Positions 1 through 8,060 of a stretch of 14,450 bases of DNA are shown here, piece by piece. Where the stretch lies: positions 8,091 through 22,540 of the forward strand of contig MU401847.1 of NCBI GenBank assembly GCA_022579005.1. Direction: 5' to 3'. This DNA is from Poronia punctata. Its lineage: Eukaryota; Ascomycota; Sordariomycetes; Xylariales; Xylariaceae. Position 1 is the stretch's first letter; the number at the start of each line of letters is the position of its first letter. The notes beneath the pieces are model-generated. The model made no database searches and had not been told where the DNA came from. It worked only from the letters and a program-made list of their open reading frames with translations. The position numbers were made by a program, and so were the translations under genes.

Positions 1-106
1 AGTTTTTTAGTTTTTTAGTTTTTTAGTTTTTTAGTTTTTTAGTTTTTTAGTTTTTTAGTTTTTTAGTTTTTTAGTTTTTTAGTTTTTTAGTTTTTTAGTT
101 TTTTTT
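1..106. repeat. 8-bp tandem array (AGTTTTTT)n, about 13 units
   Basis: Thirteen head-to-tail copies of AGTTTTTT start at base 1 and run without a substitution until the last unit, which has two extra T residues. The array touches the window edge, so its real length is unknown. On the other strand the unit is CTAAAAAA, which is not a canonical fungal telomere repeat (TTAGGG). Its only G sits in ApG, and so its only complementary C sits in CpT, a context that survives elsewhere in the window. The array could therefore have resisted or post-dated the mutation process. Confidence 0.95.
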
Positions 107-812
107 AATTGCTATTAAAAGTATTTTTTAAGTTATAGTTTTATAGCTTTATTAAATTAAAAGTAATAGGCTAGCTAAATTATATTTTATAGTTTTAGCT
201 TTATAGCCTAATTTATATAGCTTTTATTGCTTAGTTTTAAATTATAATAACTTAGCTATTTTTAAAGCCCTTTTATAATACGTTGTTTTTATACTAAGGC
301 TTTTAATTAATTTTTGCAGTTTTTAAGATTTAAAGTAAGCTAATATTTTGTTTTTATTTTTTTAGTTAAATTGTTAATAGTTATAAAGACTTATTATATT
401 TTTAGCTTAAGGGCGTTTATATATATAAGCACATTGTTAATTTTTAGCTTTTTATTTTTTATATATAGTTTGCTTTATAAAAAAAAGCTTTTATAAGTTT
501 TATATTTAAGCAAAATTACTATTATAATAAAATTAATTTTCTTAAAAGGATTACTTTAACTTTATCTTAAAAAAGGTTTAGTTAAAGTAAATGTATTAAC
601 TAGGTTTTAAAGGCTTTATATTAATTATAGCTTTATAAAAGTATTTTAAAAAGCATAACTTAGTATATTATATATACAATAATAGCTAGGTGTTTAGGTT
701 TAAAAAGCAACGCAAAATAATAGCTATATATATAAAAATAAAAAAAAGCTAGTCCTTTTTAGTTTTATAGCTACCTTATAATATAAGGCGTAATAAGCAT
801 GCATGCTAATTA
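107..812. other. AT-rich mutated DNA, no gene seen
   Basis: About 700 bp of AT-rich sequence with stops in every frame and no motif I recognise. The remaining C and G residues sit mostly in AGCT, GCTT and AAGC contexts, as in the other RIP-like parts of the window. It ends against the 5' LTR of the copia element. It may be an older transposon remnant or simply AT-rich spacer; the sequence does not decide. Confidence 0.6.
796..807. repeat. 12-bp perfect palindrome next to the copia 5' end
   Basis: AGCATGCATGCT is a perfect 12-bp palindrome lying 5 bp upstream of the proposed copia 5' LTR start. It is one of the few GC-containing motifs in this stretch. I cannot assign it a function; it may be a chance survivor, since most of its C residues are preceded by G. 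Confidence 0.55.
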
Positions 813-988
813 TGTTATAGTAGAAAGGATACAGCTAAGGTAAAGGCTACTATAAAAGAAAAGGTCTTTTTATAAGAGGTTTTCTTTACTTATTTAGTAT
901 AAGAAAACTTTGTAGTAAGGAGAGAATTTCTTTTAACGCGTTATAGAATATAATTATATATTATAAGCTATATTGCTAAGTTTTAACA
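813..988 (+). repeat. 5' LTR of the copia element
   Basis: A 176-bp repeat starting TGTTATAG and ending TTTTAACA, the usual TG...CA ends with a short TGTTA/TAACA inverted repeat. It aligns along its length with 6163-6331 plus 7870-7881. Shared blocks include a TATAAGAG/TATAAAGG TATA-like site, an AGTATAA segment, a GAGAAT block and an ATTATATATTA block. Most differences between the two copies are C/T or G/A, as expected if RIP hit each LTR independently. The bases after the end (ATTAAAAG...) would hold the primer-binding site, but no clear tRNA complement remains. ATTA on both sides (809-812, 989-992) would also fit a solo LTR, but the matched internal domains argue against that. Confidence 0.82.
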
Positions 989-2390
989 ATTAAAAGTTTT
1001 ATTTGCTTGCTATTATTATTAAAGTATACTAAATATAGTAATTTAGCTATTATAGCAATAAAATTAAAAGTTACTTTAAGTTTTTTAAAAGATTTTTATA
1101 ACTAAAATAAAAAGTTTAAAGTAAAAGCAAACTTTTTTAAACTATAAAAGTATATTAATCTTATAAACAAGGTTTTTTAACTAAAAAAGCTAATATAGCT
1201 TAATATAAGCAAATTTAATAAAAAGCTTAATTAAAAAAAACTTAAAGTAGCTTTAATATAGCTAAAAGCATATTAGTAATAAATAAAAATAAACTTATTA
1301 ATATATTAAGTATTATAACTAAATTTTATAAACTTACTACTAATATTAAAAGTAATTATAAATTTATAATTAGCTTATATAAAAGTAAAATAAAAAATAT
1401 ACTATAATTACTAATAAAAATATAAACTAAAAATATAAGTTTAAAATTTAGTATTAATTACATACTAATTTTATTATTTTAAATTAAAAAAAATTAAAGC
1501 TTTAGTATAATATACTAAAGGCTATTAATATACTTATAAGCGCGAAATTAAATAAAATAGTACACTTTAATTATATAAACTTTATTAACTAATACTTGAA
1601 AAAACCTATTAAAAATCTTATAAAGTTTATTATTAAATAAAGATAAGTAGTTATAAAGCTTAAAAAATATAAAGGTTTTAAATACTTACTAATAATAAAA
1701 TTATTTAAAGAAATTAACAAAGCGCTTAAAAATAATTATAAGCACTAAGCTAATACGTTTTATTTAAACTACTAAGTAGCCTTGCTAAATAGTACTTTAA
1801 AGCACTAGATAATATTTATAAATCTACATACTTAAATAGCTTTTAAAAAGTAATAAAAAACACTAAAAATAATAAAAAGGTTTTTTATAACTTTTAATAA
1901 AAAAAGTATAATTAATAAAAAAAAGAAAAATAAGGCTTTTATATTATTTTTTATAAATAAAAAAAAAGTAGCAAAGCTTATAGTAAATTTTTCCCTTATA
2001 GCTATAATAAAAGCTTTGCTTATAAAAACACTATTATACTAACAAACAAAACTTAAAAAAATACTTTTAATACTAAAAAGGTTTGTTTTATATATAAAAG
2101 CTTTTATAATCTACTTAATTACTAGTATTCTCTTTAAAGAAATGCTAGTAAAGATTTTATAATAAATAATTAAATTGCTAAATATATTAAGCTAAAAGTA
2201 AAATATTCTTTTAAGTTTAAAAAGAAAGTTAAAGCTTATAAAATTGTAAAAGTAAGTATTAAAAAGTTAAAATTAATAAAAAGCTTATATAAAGTAAAAA
2301 AGAAATAATTAAAACAAGTTATTACTTGCGCTAGCTTTAAAGCTAGTAAATAGCAAAAAAGTAGCTTATATTTTTTAAAAAACTTTACTA
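989..2390 (+). pseudogene. Leader and gag region of the copia element, decayed
   Basis: This stretch lies where leader and gag should be, between the 5' LTR and the protease. Most of it is too mutated to show a gag fold, and no CCHC zinc knuckle can be read. The best trace is at 2201-2400, where the frame later used by protease has only three stops in 67 codons and encodes a Lys-rich stretch (for example SIKKLKLIKSLYKVKKK). A basic tail before the protease is common in copia Gag. The assignment rests on position and on that continuous frame. Start and frame in 989-2200 are unknown. Confidence 0.6.
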
Positions 2391-3800
2391 TTTTTAATTT
2401 TTAATTTACTTTTTATATTTTTAATAAAATAAGTTATTTTTATAATATTAAAGATATACTTAATATAAACCTAGTATATATTAGTAATATAGTTATGCTA
2501 ATTTAAACGTATAAAAACGTTAATATAATAGTTTAAAGCACTTTAAAGCTTTTTACTTTTTAGCTTAAAAACGTAGCTTACTATGTAAATTTTATAACTA
2601 ACCTTATTTTTACTTAAAGCTTTAAGTTAAAAAAAGATTTAATAAAATATAAAGCTACTTAAAAGCTACTTTTAAAAAATAAATAGTTTATAGCGATGCT
2701 ATATATAAAACTAATATAAATAATATATTTTAAAATATTTACTATTAAGCATAAACAAAGCTTTTTTTATGCTTAAAAAAGCTTATTAATAATATATATT
2801 AAAGAATTAGCGTTTAAAGCAGATTCTTTTTAATAACATTTTTAACTTTGCTATTTAAAACTTAACGCTATGTATTATTTAGTTAGCTAAGCAAAAAAAG
2901 TAAAAATTAAATTCTTTTAAACTAAAGTATTAAATTAATAAAGCGCTTAAGCTATATATATATAAAGCTTAAAAACTAAATTAATAAAATACTAAAAAAA
3001 TAGCTAAACTATTTATTTAAAAGCATTGCTATAAACTAGCACTTATATAATAAAAGCATTAAAAATAAAGTATTAATATTGCTTATAATTAAAAGATACT
3101 TAAAGTATTAATTAAATTATTATTTATTAAACTTTAAAGTAAGGATAATATTAAAAACACTTAAAATGTTTATATTAAAAGTTAAAGTAGTTTATAGTAA
3201 ATAATTTAATATAATTAAGTTAAATAAGTAATTATTATAAATTTATAAAGTTAAAAACTACTTTATTAATAAAGAATTTATTATACTTAAAATTTTAGCT
3301 TTAAATATTTAAGCTTAAAACAGCGCTATTAAATAGTTTAGCTAAATAGTTAAAAAGCGTGCTTGGTATATAAAAGCTAGCGCAAAGCTTTTTAAAACCT
3401 TATAAATTAAAATTAATAAAGCTATTATATACTTAGCAAATTAAATATTTAAATATATATTTAACTAAAAAGCTTTATATAAACGTTTTTATACTTACTT
3501 TAGCGCTTAAAATAGCTATATTAAGATTAACAAACTATATTTAAATTATTTATAAGTTTATAAGTATAAGGCTTACGCTTTTATTGCTAATATAAAATAA
3601 AAAAACCTTTAAAACTAAGCTTTAAAGCTTAAATAGGTTACTTAGTTAGCTATAAGTTAACTAATATATATAAATTTTAAAATCTTTTAATTAAATATAT
3701 AATTTATATTAAAATGTAAAATTTAATAAAAACTAAATATTTAATAAAAAGCTTAAAAAACTAAAAAATAAGCTTTAAATATTTAATTATAAATTTTTTA
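2390..3800 (+). pseudogene. Copia protease and integrase domains, decayed
   Basis: The frame starting at positions such as 2402 and 2573 reads through the protease flap region into integrase. At 2564-2620 it gives LKNVAYYVNFITNL, the conserved segment that follows the protease in fungal copia polyproteins (pattern L.NV.YVP.F.TNL.S). Around 3311-3400 NSLAK..KSVL resembles the integrase NG.AE...G.L motif. At 3640-3760 the peptide RLLS.L.VN.YI.ILKSFN followed by NVKFN matches the copia integrase C-terminal pattern GYL.GY...NI..IW.PS.N...RDV.F.E, with stops at expected Gln, Trp or Arg codons. The catalytic Asp/Asp/Glu residues cannot be placed with confidence, and the enzyme is dead. Confidence 0.8.
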
Positions 3801-4569
3801 CTAATTTTTTAAACAAATTTTAAAATTTTAAAACTAAACCTTATAGCTTTAACCTTTATAAAAATAAAAAGAAATAAAAAAGTTTTAAGTATAATTACAA
3901 TATTACTAATAGTATAAATAATAAGCAAGCTATTAAAATATAGTAAATTTTAAGTTTAGTAAAACAAATTATTTTTATACTAATTTAAAATTTTAATTTT
4001 ATTTATTACTTTTAAATTTACTTTTAAATACTATAATAGTTATAGTAATTAAAAATGCTAATTTTAATAAGCGTTATAATAATCTTTTGGTTTAATTTTA
4101 TAAAAGCTAAGCAAAACTATTTATTAATAAGCATTAGAATAATTTTTTAACTTGCTTTGCTAAGGTTTATACTAAAGTTTTAAAATTAAGCTAAAAAGCT
4201 TATATTAAAGTAAATAAATAAATAAAGTGCTAAAAAGCTATATTTAATGCTAAATATTTATATACTTTAAAACCTAAGCACAATATACTAGTAAGCAAAG
4301 CTAATAAAGCTAAAGCATTAAAGCGCTTTTTATGCTACTTTAAAAGCGCTTTTAAAAAAAGTAAAAATTATAAAAAATAGCTATTATAATTATACTTTAA
4401 AAAAAAATATTTTAATATACTAACACAAGCTTTTACTTTTTTATATTTTTATAAAAAGCTTTTAAGCTATTTTCTAAAAAGTAAGTTTATAAAAGTTAAA
4501 AAGGTTTACTTTAAAAGTTATAATTAAATAAGCTTTTTTAAAAAAGTTATTATTTTTATAGCTAAAAAT
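3801..4569 (+). other. Variable region between integrase and reverse transcriptase
   Basis: In copia elements a poorly conserved linker of a few hundred residues joins integrase to reverse transcriptase, and this 0.77-kb stretch occupies that place. I see Lys-rich peptides and many stops but no recognisable motif. It has the same AT-rich, mutated character as the flanking domains, with no sign of a separate gene. Confidence 0.55.
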
Positions 4570-5460
4570 TAATAAATTTTAAACTATATATAAGTATATA
4601 TTTATAAGTTTAATAAAAAAAGCTTTTACTTAAAAAGCAAAGCTTAATTAGTTATATATAAAAATTAATAGCTTATATATAAAAATAAAACTATATACGC
4701 TTTTATACTTATAAGCAGATTTTTTAAAAACTTTATAGTTATTATAGTTAAATTTAACTTTAAAATAAAATAATATAATATAGTTAACACTTTTATTAAC
4801 ATAATGCTTTATAAGAAAATATATATAAAAATGCTATATAAGTATAAAAGATTTAGCTTTATATTAAGGCTTTTTAAAGCGCTTTATAATTTAAAAAAAC
4901 TACCTTTTTTTTAGCAAAAGAAAACTTATATTTATACTTAAAAAGCTTAAATTTAAAGTAGTGCTTTATAAGCCTTATTAGTATATAAAAAATAAACTTT
5001 TTATTTTTATTTACATTAATAACTTTATAGTTGCTTACTAAAAGTTTTAAAAAGCTAAAGCTTTTTAAAGTATTAAATAATTAAAAAAACAATATTAATT
5101 AATAAAAGGCTATAATTTAAAGTAGTTTTTAAAAGTAAAAATTATTTATAACTATTAATAAAGCTTAATTTAGCTATTATAGTTTACTTATATTAAAAAA
5201 ATATATAAGTTAAATAACTTTTTTAGCAAAATGCCTTTTATACTAATAAAATAGCTATTTAAAAAAGAATTATTACTATTAATACAGAATTAAATTTATT
5301 ATATATATAGTAGTTATTACTAAGCTAAATATAGCCTTTATTGCTTTATAACTTTTATAATTTAATAACAATTTTTTAGCTTACTAAGCTGTTGCTAACT
5401 AAGTATTAAACTATTTTTATATAAATTAACACTTTGCTTTATAATATAGTAATAAAAATA
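4570..5460 (+). pseudogene. Copia reverse transcriptase, decayed with frameshift
   Basis: In the frame of 4741 the decayed peptide contains VYIYKFNKKSFYLKSKA (from the KWV..YK...G...K.KARLV region), then YNIVNTFIN (from QYDAVNAF), then ILRLFKALYNLKKLPFF (from LRL.KALYGLKQSPLLW), where the final Trp has become TAG at 4912. One extra A in the run 4919-4924 moves the reading into the next frame, which continues KLIFILKKLKFK and KPY.YIKN to YINNFIVAY at 5012-5038. YINN stands for the catalytic YVDD with both Asp changed to Asn by G-to-A. Downstream, KGYNLK.FLKVKII matches the W.LG..I region. Order and spacing fit copia reverse transcriptase well. Catalytically dead. Confidence 0.88.
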
Positions 5461-5462
5461 GG

Positions 5463-5950
5463 CTTAATATAGCTAGCAATTTATTTTTTATAAATAACAC
5501 TATTAACTAAAAAAGCTTATAAGCTTACACTATAACGTTTTTTAAAAAAAGATTATTTAATAGTAAGCTAATAAGGAAAATATAGTTATTACTTTTATTA
5601 CTAAAGCAAAGCTTTTTATACTAGCTTAAGCTATAAAAAAACTATATTTATTAGTTAGCTTGTTTATAAGCTTAGTATTAATTTAAAAACTAAGTATATT
5701 ACTATTTAGTATAATAATTAATAAATAATTAGTTTAGTTAATAAAAATATTATTATACTAAAAACAGAATTATAGCATATTAATATATATAATTACTAAT
5801 TATAGCAAAAAGTAATTAATAAAACGCTTTAAGTAGTTTATATACTTATAAGTTTAATAATAGCAAATAGTTTTATAAAGTTATTAGTATATAATAAGTA
5901 GTTAAGCTTTTTATAGCAAGTTAACTTAGTTAATATAAAAGCAATATAGC
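5463..5950 (+). pseudogene. Copia RNase H domain and polyprotein end, decayed
   Basis: After another frame change near 5440-5466, the frame of 5469 reads IASNLFFINNTIN.KS, matching the copia RNase H start (ASD.SFA...D.KS). Further traces at 5570-5640 fit the W...KQ..V..S..EAE..AL region. In a third frame, from 5860, IANSFIKLLVYNK matches the .ADGLTK.L....W region, followed by QVNLVNI at 5917-5937 for the usual C-terminal QLNLVDI. This marks the end of pol at about 5950. At least two frame changes and many stops show that it is long dead. Confidence 0.8.
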
Positions 5951-6162
5951 TTTAAAAAAAGCTTTAACTAGTTACTATAAAAGTATAAAAAACGTAGAAA
6001 AATTAAATAAAAGAATTAAAAATATTATATTTAAGATTATAAATTTTTATTTATTATAATTTAAACGCTTTATTTTTAGCTATAAGATAGTTTAATAAGT
6101 TAGTTTATTTTAAAACAATATATTAAAACTAATAAGTTATAAAAAAACTATAATTAATATAA
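5951..6162 (+). other. Copia 3' untranslated segment
   Basis: About 210 bp between the end of pol and the 3' LTR. A polypurine tract should lie just before the LTR; the nearest candidate is the A-rich run around 6139-6148, about 14 bp upstream of the proposed LTR start. No open frame of note. Confidence 0.5.
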
Positions 6163-6323
6163 TGCTTATATAGTAAAAAAAATATAGCTAAAGTAAAGAC
6201 TATTATAAAGAAAAAGGTTCTCTTATAAAGGGTCTTCTCTACTTATTGAGTATAAAAAAACTTTGCAATAAAAAGAGAATCCTTCCTTTTATGCGTTATG
6301 CAATACAATTATATATTACAAGC

Positions 6324-6331
6324 CATATTGC
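6324..6331. repeat. 8-bp target duplication, left copy
   Basis: CATATTGC immediately left of the hAT element. An identical copy lies at 7862-7869. Eight base pairs is the target-duplication length of the hAT superfamily. The matching site in the 5' LTR (TATATTGC at 969-976) is present only once, so it serves as the empty site. Confidence 0.9.
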
Positions 6332-6350
6332 TAGGGTTGTAAAATTAGTA
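6332..6350 (+). repeat. hAT left terminal inverted repeat
   Basis: Nineteen bases from TAGGGTTG to ATTAGTA. They pair with 7843-7861 at every position except the first, where T replaces the expected C. Confidence 0.92.
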
Positions 6351-6515
6351 TATAGTATTTTTTACTATATGTAGTATTACTATATATAGTATTACTAAAG
6401 TACGAAAATCTAACTATTATAGTAGTATTAGTATTAGTAATTACTATACTACACTTTTTGTAGTAATACTAATTACTACATATAGTATTACTACAATTAC
6501 TATAAAATTACTACA
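6351..6515. repeat. Left subterminal palindromic repeats of the hAT element
   Basis: A cluster of short motifs built from AGTATTACTA, TAGTATTAGTA and TAGTAATTACTA, many palindromic or in both orientations. The same motifs occur just inside the right end (7738-7842). hAT transposases commonly bind such subterminal repeats, so these are the likely transposase-recognition zones; that role is inferred. The strand can fold on itself here. Confidence 0.75.
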
Positions 6516-6740
6516 GTCTTTTTGAAAATATTATTAATTATATACCTTTTCTTTATAATTTTATAAGAAATATAGTTAATTTAACTAAAGAAATAACTTA
6601 AAAGCTAGAAGTTAAAAGTTAAATAATTTTTAAATTAATATAAATAAAGGTATTATTTAATTATTATATAATATATAATATAATATAAAATATAATAAAA
6701 GTAAATATATATAAATTATTATATATATATATAATAAAGC

Positions 6741-6931
6741 TTATTTAAGTTAGTATATAATATGAATAATTAAATGATAATTATTTACTTTTAAAAAAGC
6801 ATATATATAAATAAAAAAGTATATATATATATTATAAACCTTATTTAAGTTAATATATACCATTAATAATTAAACAATAATTACTTACTTTTTTAAAAGC
6901 ATATATATAAATAAAAAGGTATATATATATA
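6741..6931 (+). repeat. 100-bp tandem duplication inside the hAT element
   Basis: 6741-6840 and 6841-about 6931 are two direct copies that both start TTATTTAAGTTA and contain AATAATTAAA, ATTA.TTACTT and GCATATATATAAATAAAAA. They differ by scattered substitutions, mostly G/A and C/T. Long TATA runs follow each copy. No coding potential. Confidence 0.85.
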
Positions 6932-6959
6932 TATATATAAAAGAGTATATATATATTAA

Positions 6960-7380
6960 GGTATATATATAAAAGTAGCTTTTATTTATAACAAAATAAT
7001 AAAACTACTAAAAACAAATTTACGATTTATTTAAAAGAGCTATTAAAGCTTAAAAAAGTATGTTTTTTAATATTTACTTATTAACTATTTTCTTTGTTTA
7101 TTAACCACTTTTTTAGGTTAATCCTTTACAATATTAAAAAATAACAGCTTTTAAGTTCCGATTTTATTATATTTAGCTAAATTATATTTAGCTATTCTAG
7201 CTACTTTTGCTGCTATTAAAAGGGTTTTTTTGGTTACTAGTAATATTATTACTAGAAGCTGAAATAAACTAAACCTAGAAACGGTTAAAGCGATAATTTT
7301 ACTAAAAAGCTAGAAAATTAAAGATATTAATAAGTTATTTACTAAAAATGTATAAGAGGATTAACTAGGATATTTAGTTT
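6960..7380. other. hAT interior, least mutated part, no gene found
   Basis: About 420 bp with visibly more G and C than the rest of the window, for example 19 of 60 bases in 7201-7260. I read both strands. The longest minus-strand peptide fragment (TKKTLLIAAKVARIAKYN and onward, starting near 7236) is short, has stops and matches no transposase motif. It is most likely non-coding filler captured by the element. Confidence 0.5.
7237..7255. repeat. 19-bp perfect inverted repeat in the hAT interior
   Basis: CTAGTAATA and TATTACTAG are separated by a single T. The core resembles the AGTAATA/TATTACT motifs of the subterminal clusters, so it may be an internal copy of the same recognition motif. 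Confidence 0.65.
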
Positions 7381-7560
7381 TATTTTATTTTCCTTTTTAT
7401 TTTCCTTTTTATTTTCCTTTTTCTTTTCCTTTTTATTTTCCTTTTTCTTTTCCTTTTTATTTTCCTTTTTATTTTCCTTTTTATTTTCCTTTTTATTTTC
7501 CTTTTTATTTTCCTTTTTATTTTCTTTTTTATTTTCCTTTTTATTTTCCTTTTATTTTTT
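7381..7560 (+). repeat. 12-bp pyrimidine-rich minisatellite, 14 units
   Basis: The unit CCTTTTTATTTT starts at 7392 and repeats every 12 bp through 7548. Variants are CTTTTC for ATTTTC in the units around 7423 and 7447, and CC changed to CT at 7524-7525. The + strand is almost pure pyrimidine apart from one A per unit. The period is a multiple of three and two minus-strand frames read as Lys-rich repeats, but no start or continuing frame surrounds it, so I do not call a gene. Confidence 0.93.
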
Positions 7561-7737
7561 GTTTTATTTTTATTTTTATATTAGTTATTTATTAGTTAAA
7601 TAAAGTTATATCCTTATATAAAGCGTTATATTAATATTATTATATGTTTTTATATTTTTTAAAAGATAAAGAAAAATAAAAAAATAAAAAGAATAAAAAA
7701 AATTTATGTTTTAAAAATAGATTAGTATTCTTATAGT

Positions 7738-7842
7738 AATTTAGTAATATTATATACTATATATAGTATTACTATATATAGTATTAGTATTAGCATTTAC
7801 TATACTATATAGTATTAGTATTAGTAATTACTACAATAATAT
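7738..7842. repeat. Right subterminal palindromic repeats of the hAT element
   Basis: Motifs such as TATATAGTATTACTATATA and AGTATTAGTATTAGTAATTA repeat here and mirror the left cluster at 6351-6515. They lie directly inside the right terminal repeat. Likely transposase-binding zone by analogy with other hAT elements. Confidence 0.75.
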
Positions 7843-7861
7843 TACTAATTTTACAACCCTG
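7843..7861 (-). repeat. hAT right terminal inverted repeat
   Basis: Read on the minus strand it begins CAGGGTTG and runs to ATTAGTA, matching the left terminal repeat at 18 of 19 positions. It keeps the ancestral terminal C. Confidence 0.92.
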
Positions 7862-7869
7862 CATATTGC
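7862..7869. repeat. 8-bp target duplication, right copy
   Basis: CATATTGC, identical to 6324-6331, directly right of the hAT element and inside the copia 3' LTR. Confidence 0.9.
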
Positions 7870-7881
7870 TAAGTTTTAACA

Positions 7882-8060
7882 CCTTACGCACCACGTTTTC
7901 CTATATAAGACAACTAAAACCGACCCTTGCAAACAACGTTAATAAAATAGCTATTGCCTTTAGATTTTTAAATTAGGTTAGTTACTTAGTTATAAGTTTA
8001 AATAAAGTGAATTTTGATTTCTTTGAGTTTTTTATAAAGCAGAATTTAAGTAGTAAATAA
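7882..8060. other. Less mutated island right of the copia element
   Basis: Directly after the LTR end the first 60 bp contain roughly half G+C and several intact CpA dinucleotides (for example in ACGCACCACG and AGACAACTAAAACC). The next 120 bp keep TpG sites (GTGAATTTTGATTTCTTTGAG, about 8007-8027). This contrasts sharply with DNA on both sides. It is most simply a short unique host sequence, or a younger fragment, that escaped RIP. No gene or RNA is recognised. Confidence 0.6.

Larger units (their letters stand above)
6332..7861. mobile_element. Non-autonomous hAT-type DNA transposon, 1530 bp
   Basis: The element is bounded by 19-bp inverted repeats that match at 18 positions (left begins TAGGGTTG, right reads inward as CAGGGTTG) and by a perfect 8-bp target duplication CATATTGC. 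hAT elements typically start with CAGGG-like ends and make 8-bp duplications. The single end mismatch is a C-to-T change. The interior has palindromic subterminal repeats, a 100-bp tandem duplication, TA-rich tracts and a 12-bp minisatellite, but no transposase frame, so it would need an autonomous relative. It retains many TpC, CpC and CpA dinucleotides absent from neighbouring DNA and is clearly less mutated than the copia copy it interrupts. Confidence 0.88.
813..7881 (+). mobile_element. Ty1/copia LTR retrotransposon, RIP-degraded, with nested hAT
   Basis: Two related LTRs flank an internal region of about 5.17 kb. The domains run 5' to 3' as gag, protease, integrase, reverse transcriptase, RNase H, which is the copia order. 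Decayed but recognisable peptides include YYVNFITNL (protease/integrase junction region), ALYNLKKLPF and YINNFIVAY (reverse transcriptase, the latter from YVDD) and IANSFIKLLVYNK (RNase H C-terminal region). Without the hAT insertion the element is about 5.5 kb, normal for the superfamily. Every domain has many stops and several frame shifts, so it cannot act on its own. No matching 5-bp target duplication is visible: AATTA lies on the left and CCTTA on the right. The outer ends are therefore approximate, or the element is rearranged. Confidence 0.88.
6163..7881 (+). repeat. 3' LTR of the copia element, split by the hAT insertion
   Basis: The LTR parts are 6163-6331 and 7870-7881, together 181 bp against 176 bp for the 5' LTR. 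The left part begins TGCTTATATAG and keeps a clean TATA-like block (CTTATAAAGGG, about 6213-6223). The right part is GCTAAG-type sequence ending TTTTAACA. This copy retains more C and G than the 5' LTR, so it was mutated less or at other sites. The exact left end is uncertain by a few bases because neighbouring AT-rich sequence aligns ambiguously. Confidence 0.78.

Noticed and set aside
1..106. Telomere or subtelomere array
   Set aside because: The unit AGTTTTTT does not match TTAGGG and cannot be derived from it as a perfect array by C-to-T change; no other telomere mark is present.
813..988. Solo LTR with ATTA duplication
   Set aside because: ATTA on both sides is likely by chance in such AT-rich DNA, and a full copia internal region with a second LTR follows.
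7381..7560. Lys-rich protein-coding repeat on the minus strand
   Set aside because: Two frames are open only because the 12-bp unit lacks stops; no start or continuing frame flanks it.
7381..7560. CRISPR-like array
   Set aside because: Direct 12-bp tandem repeat without spacers, in a eukaryotic transposon.
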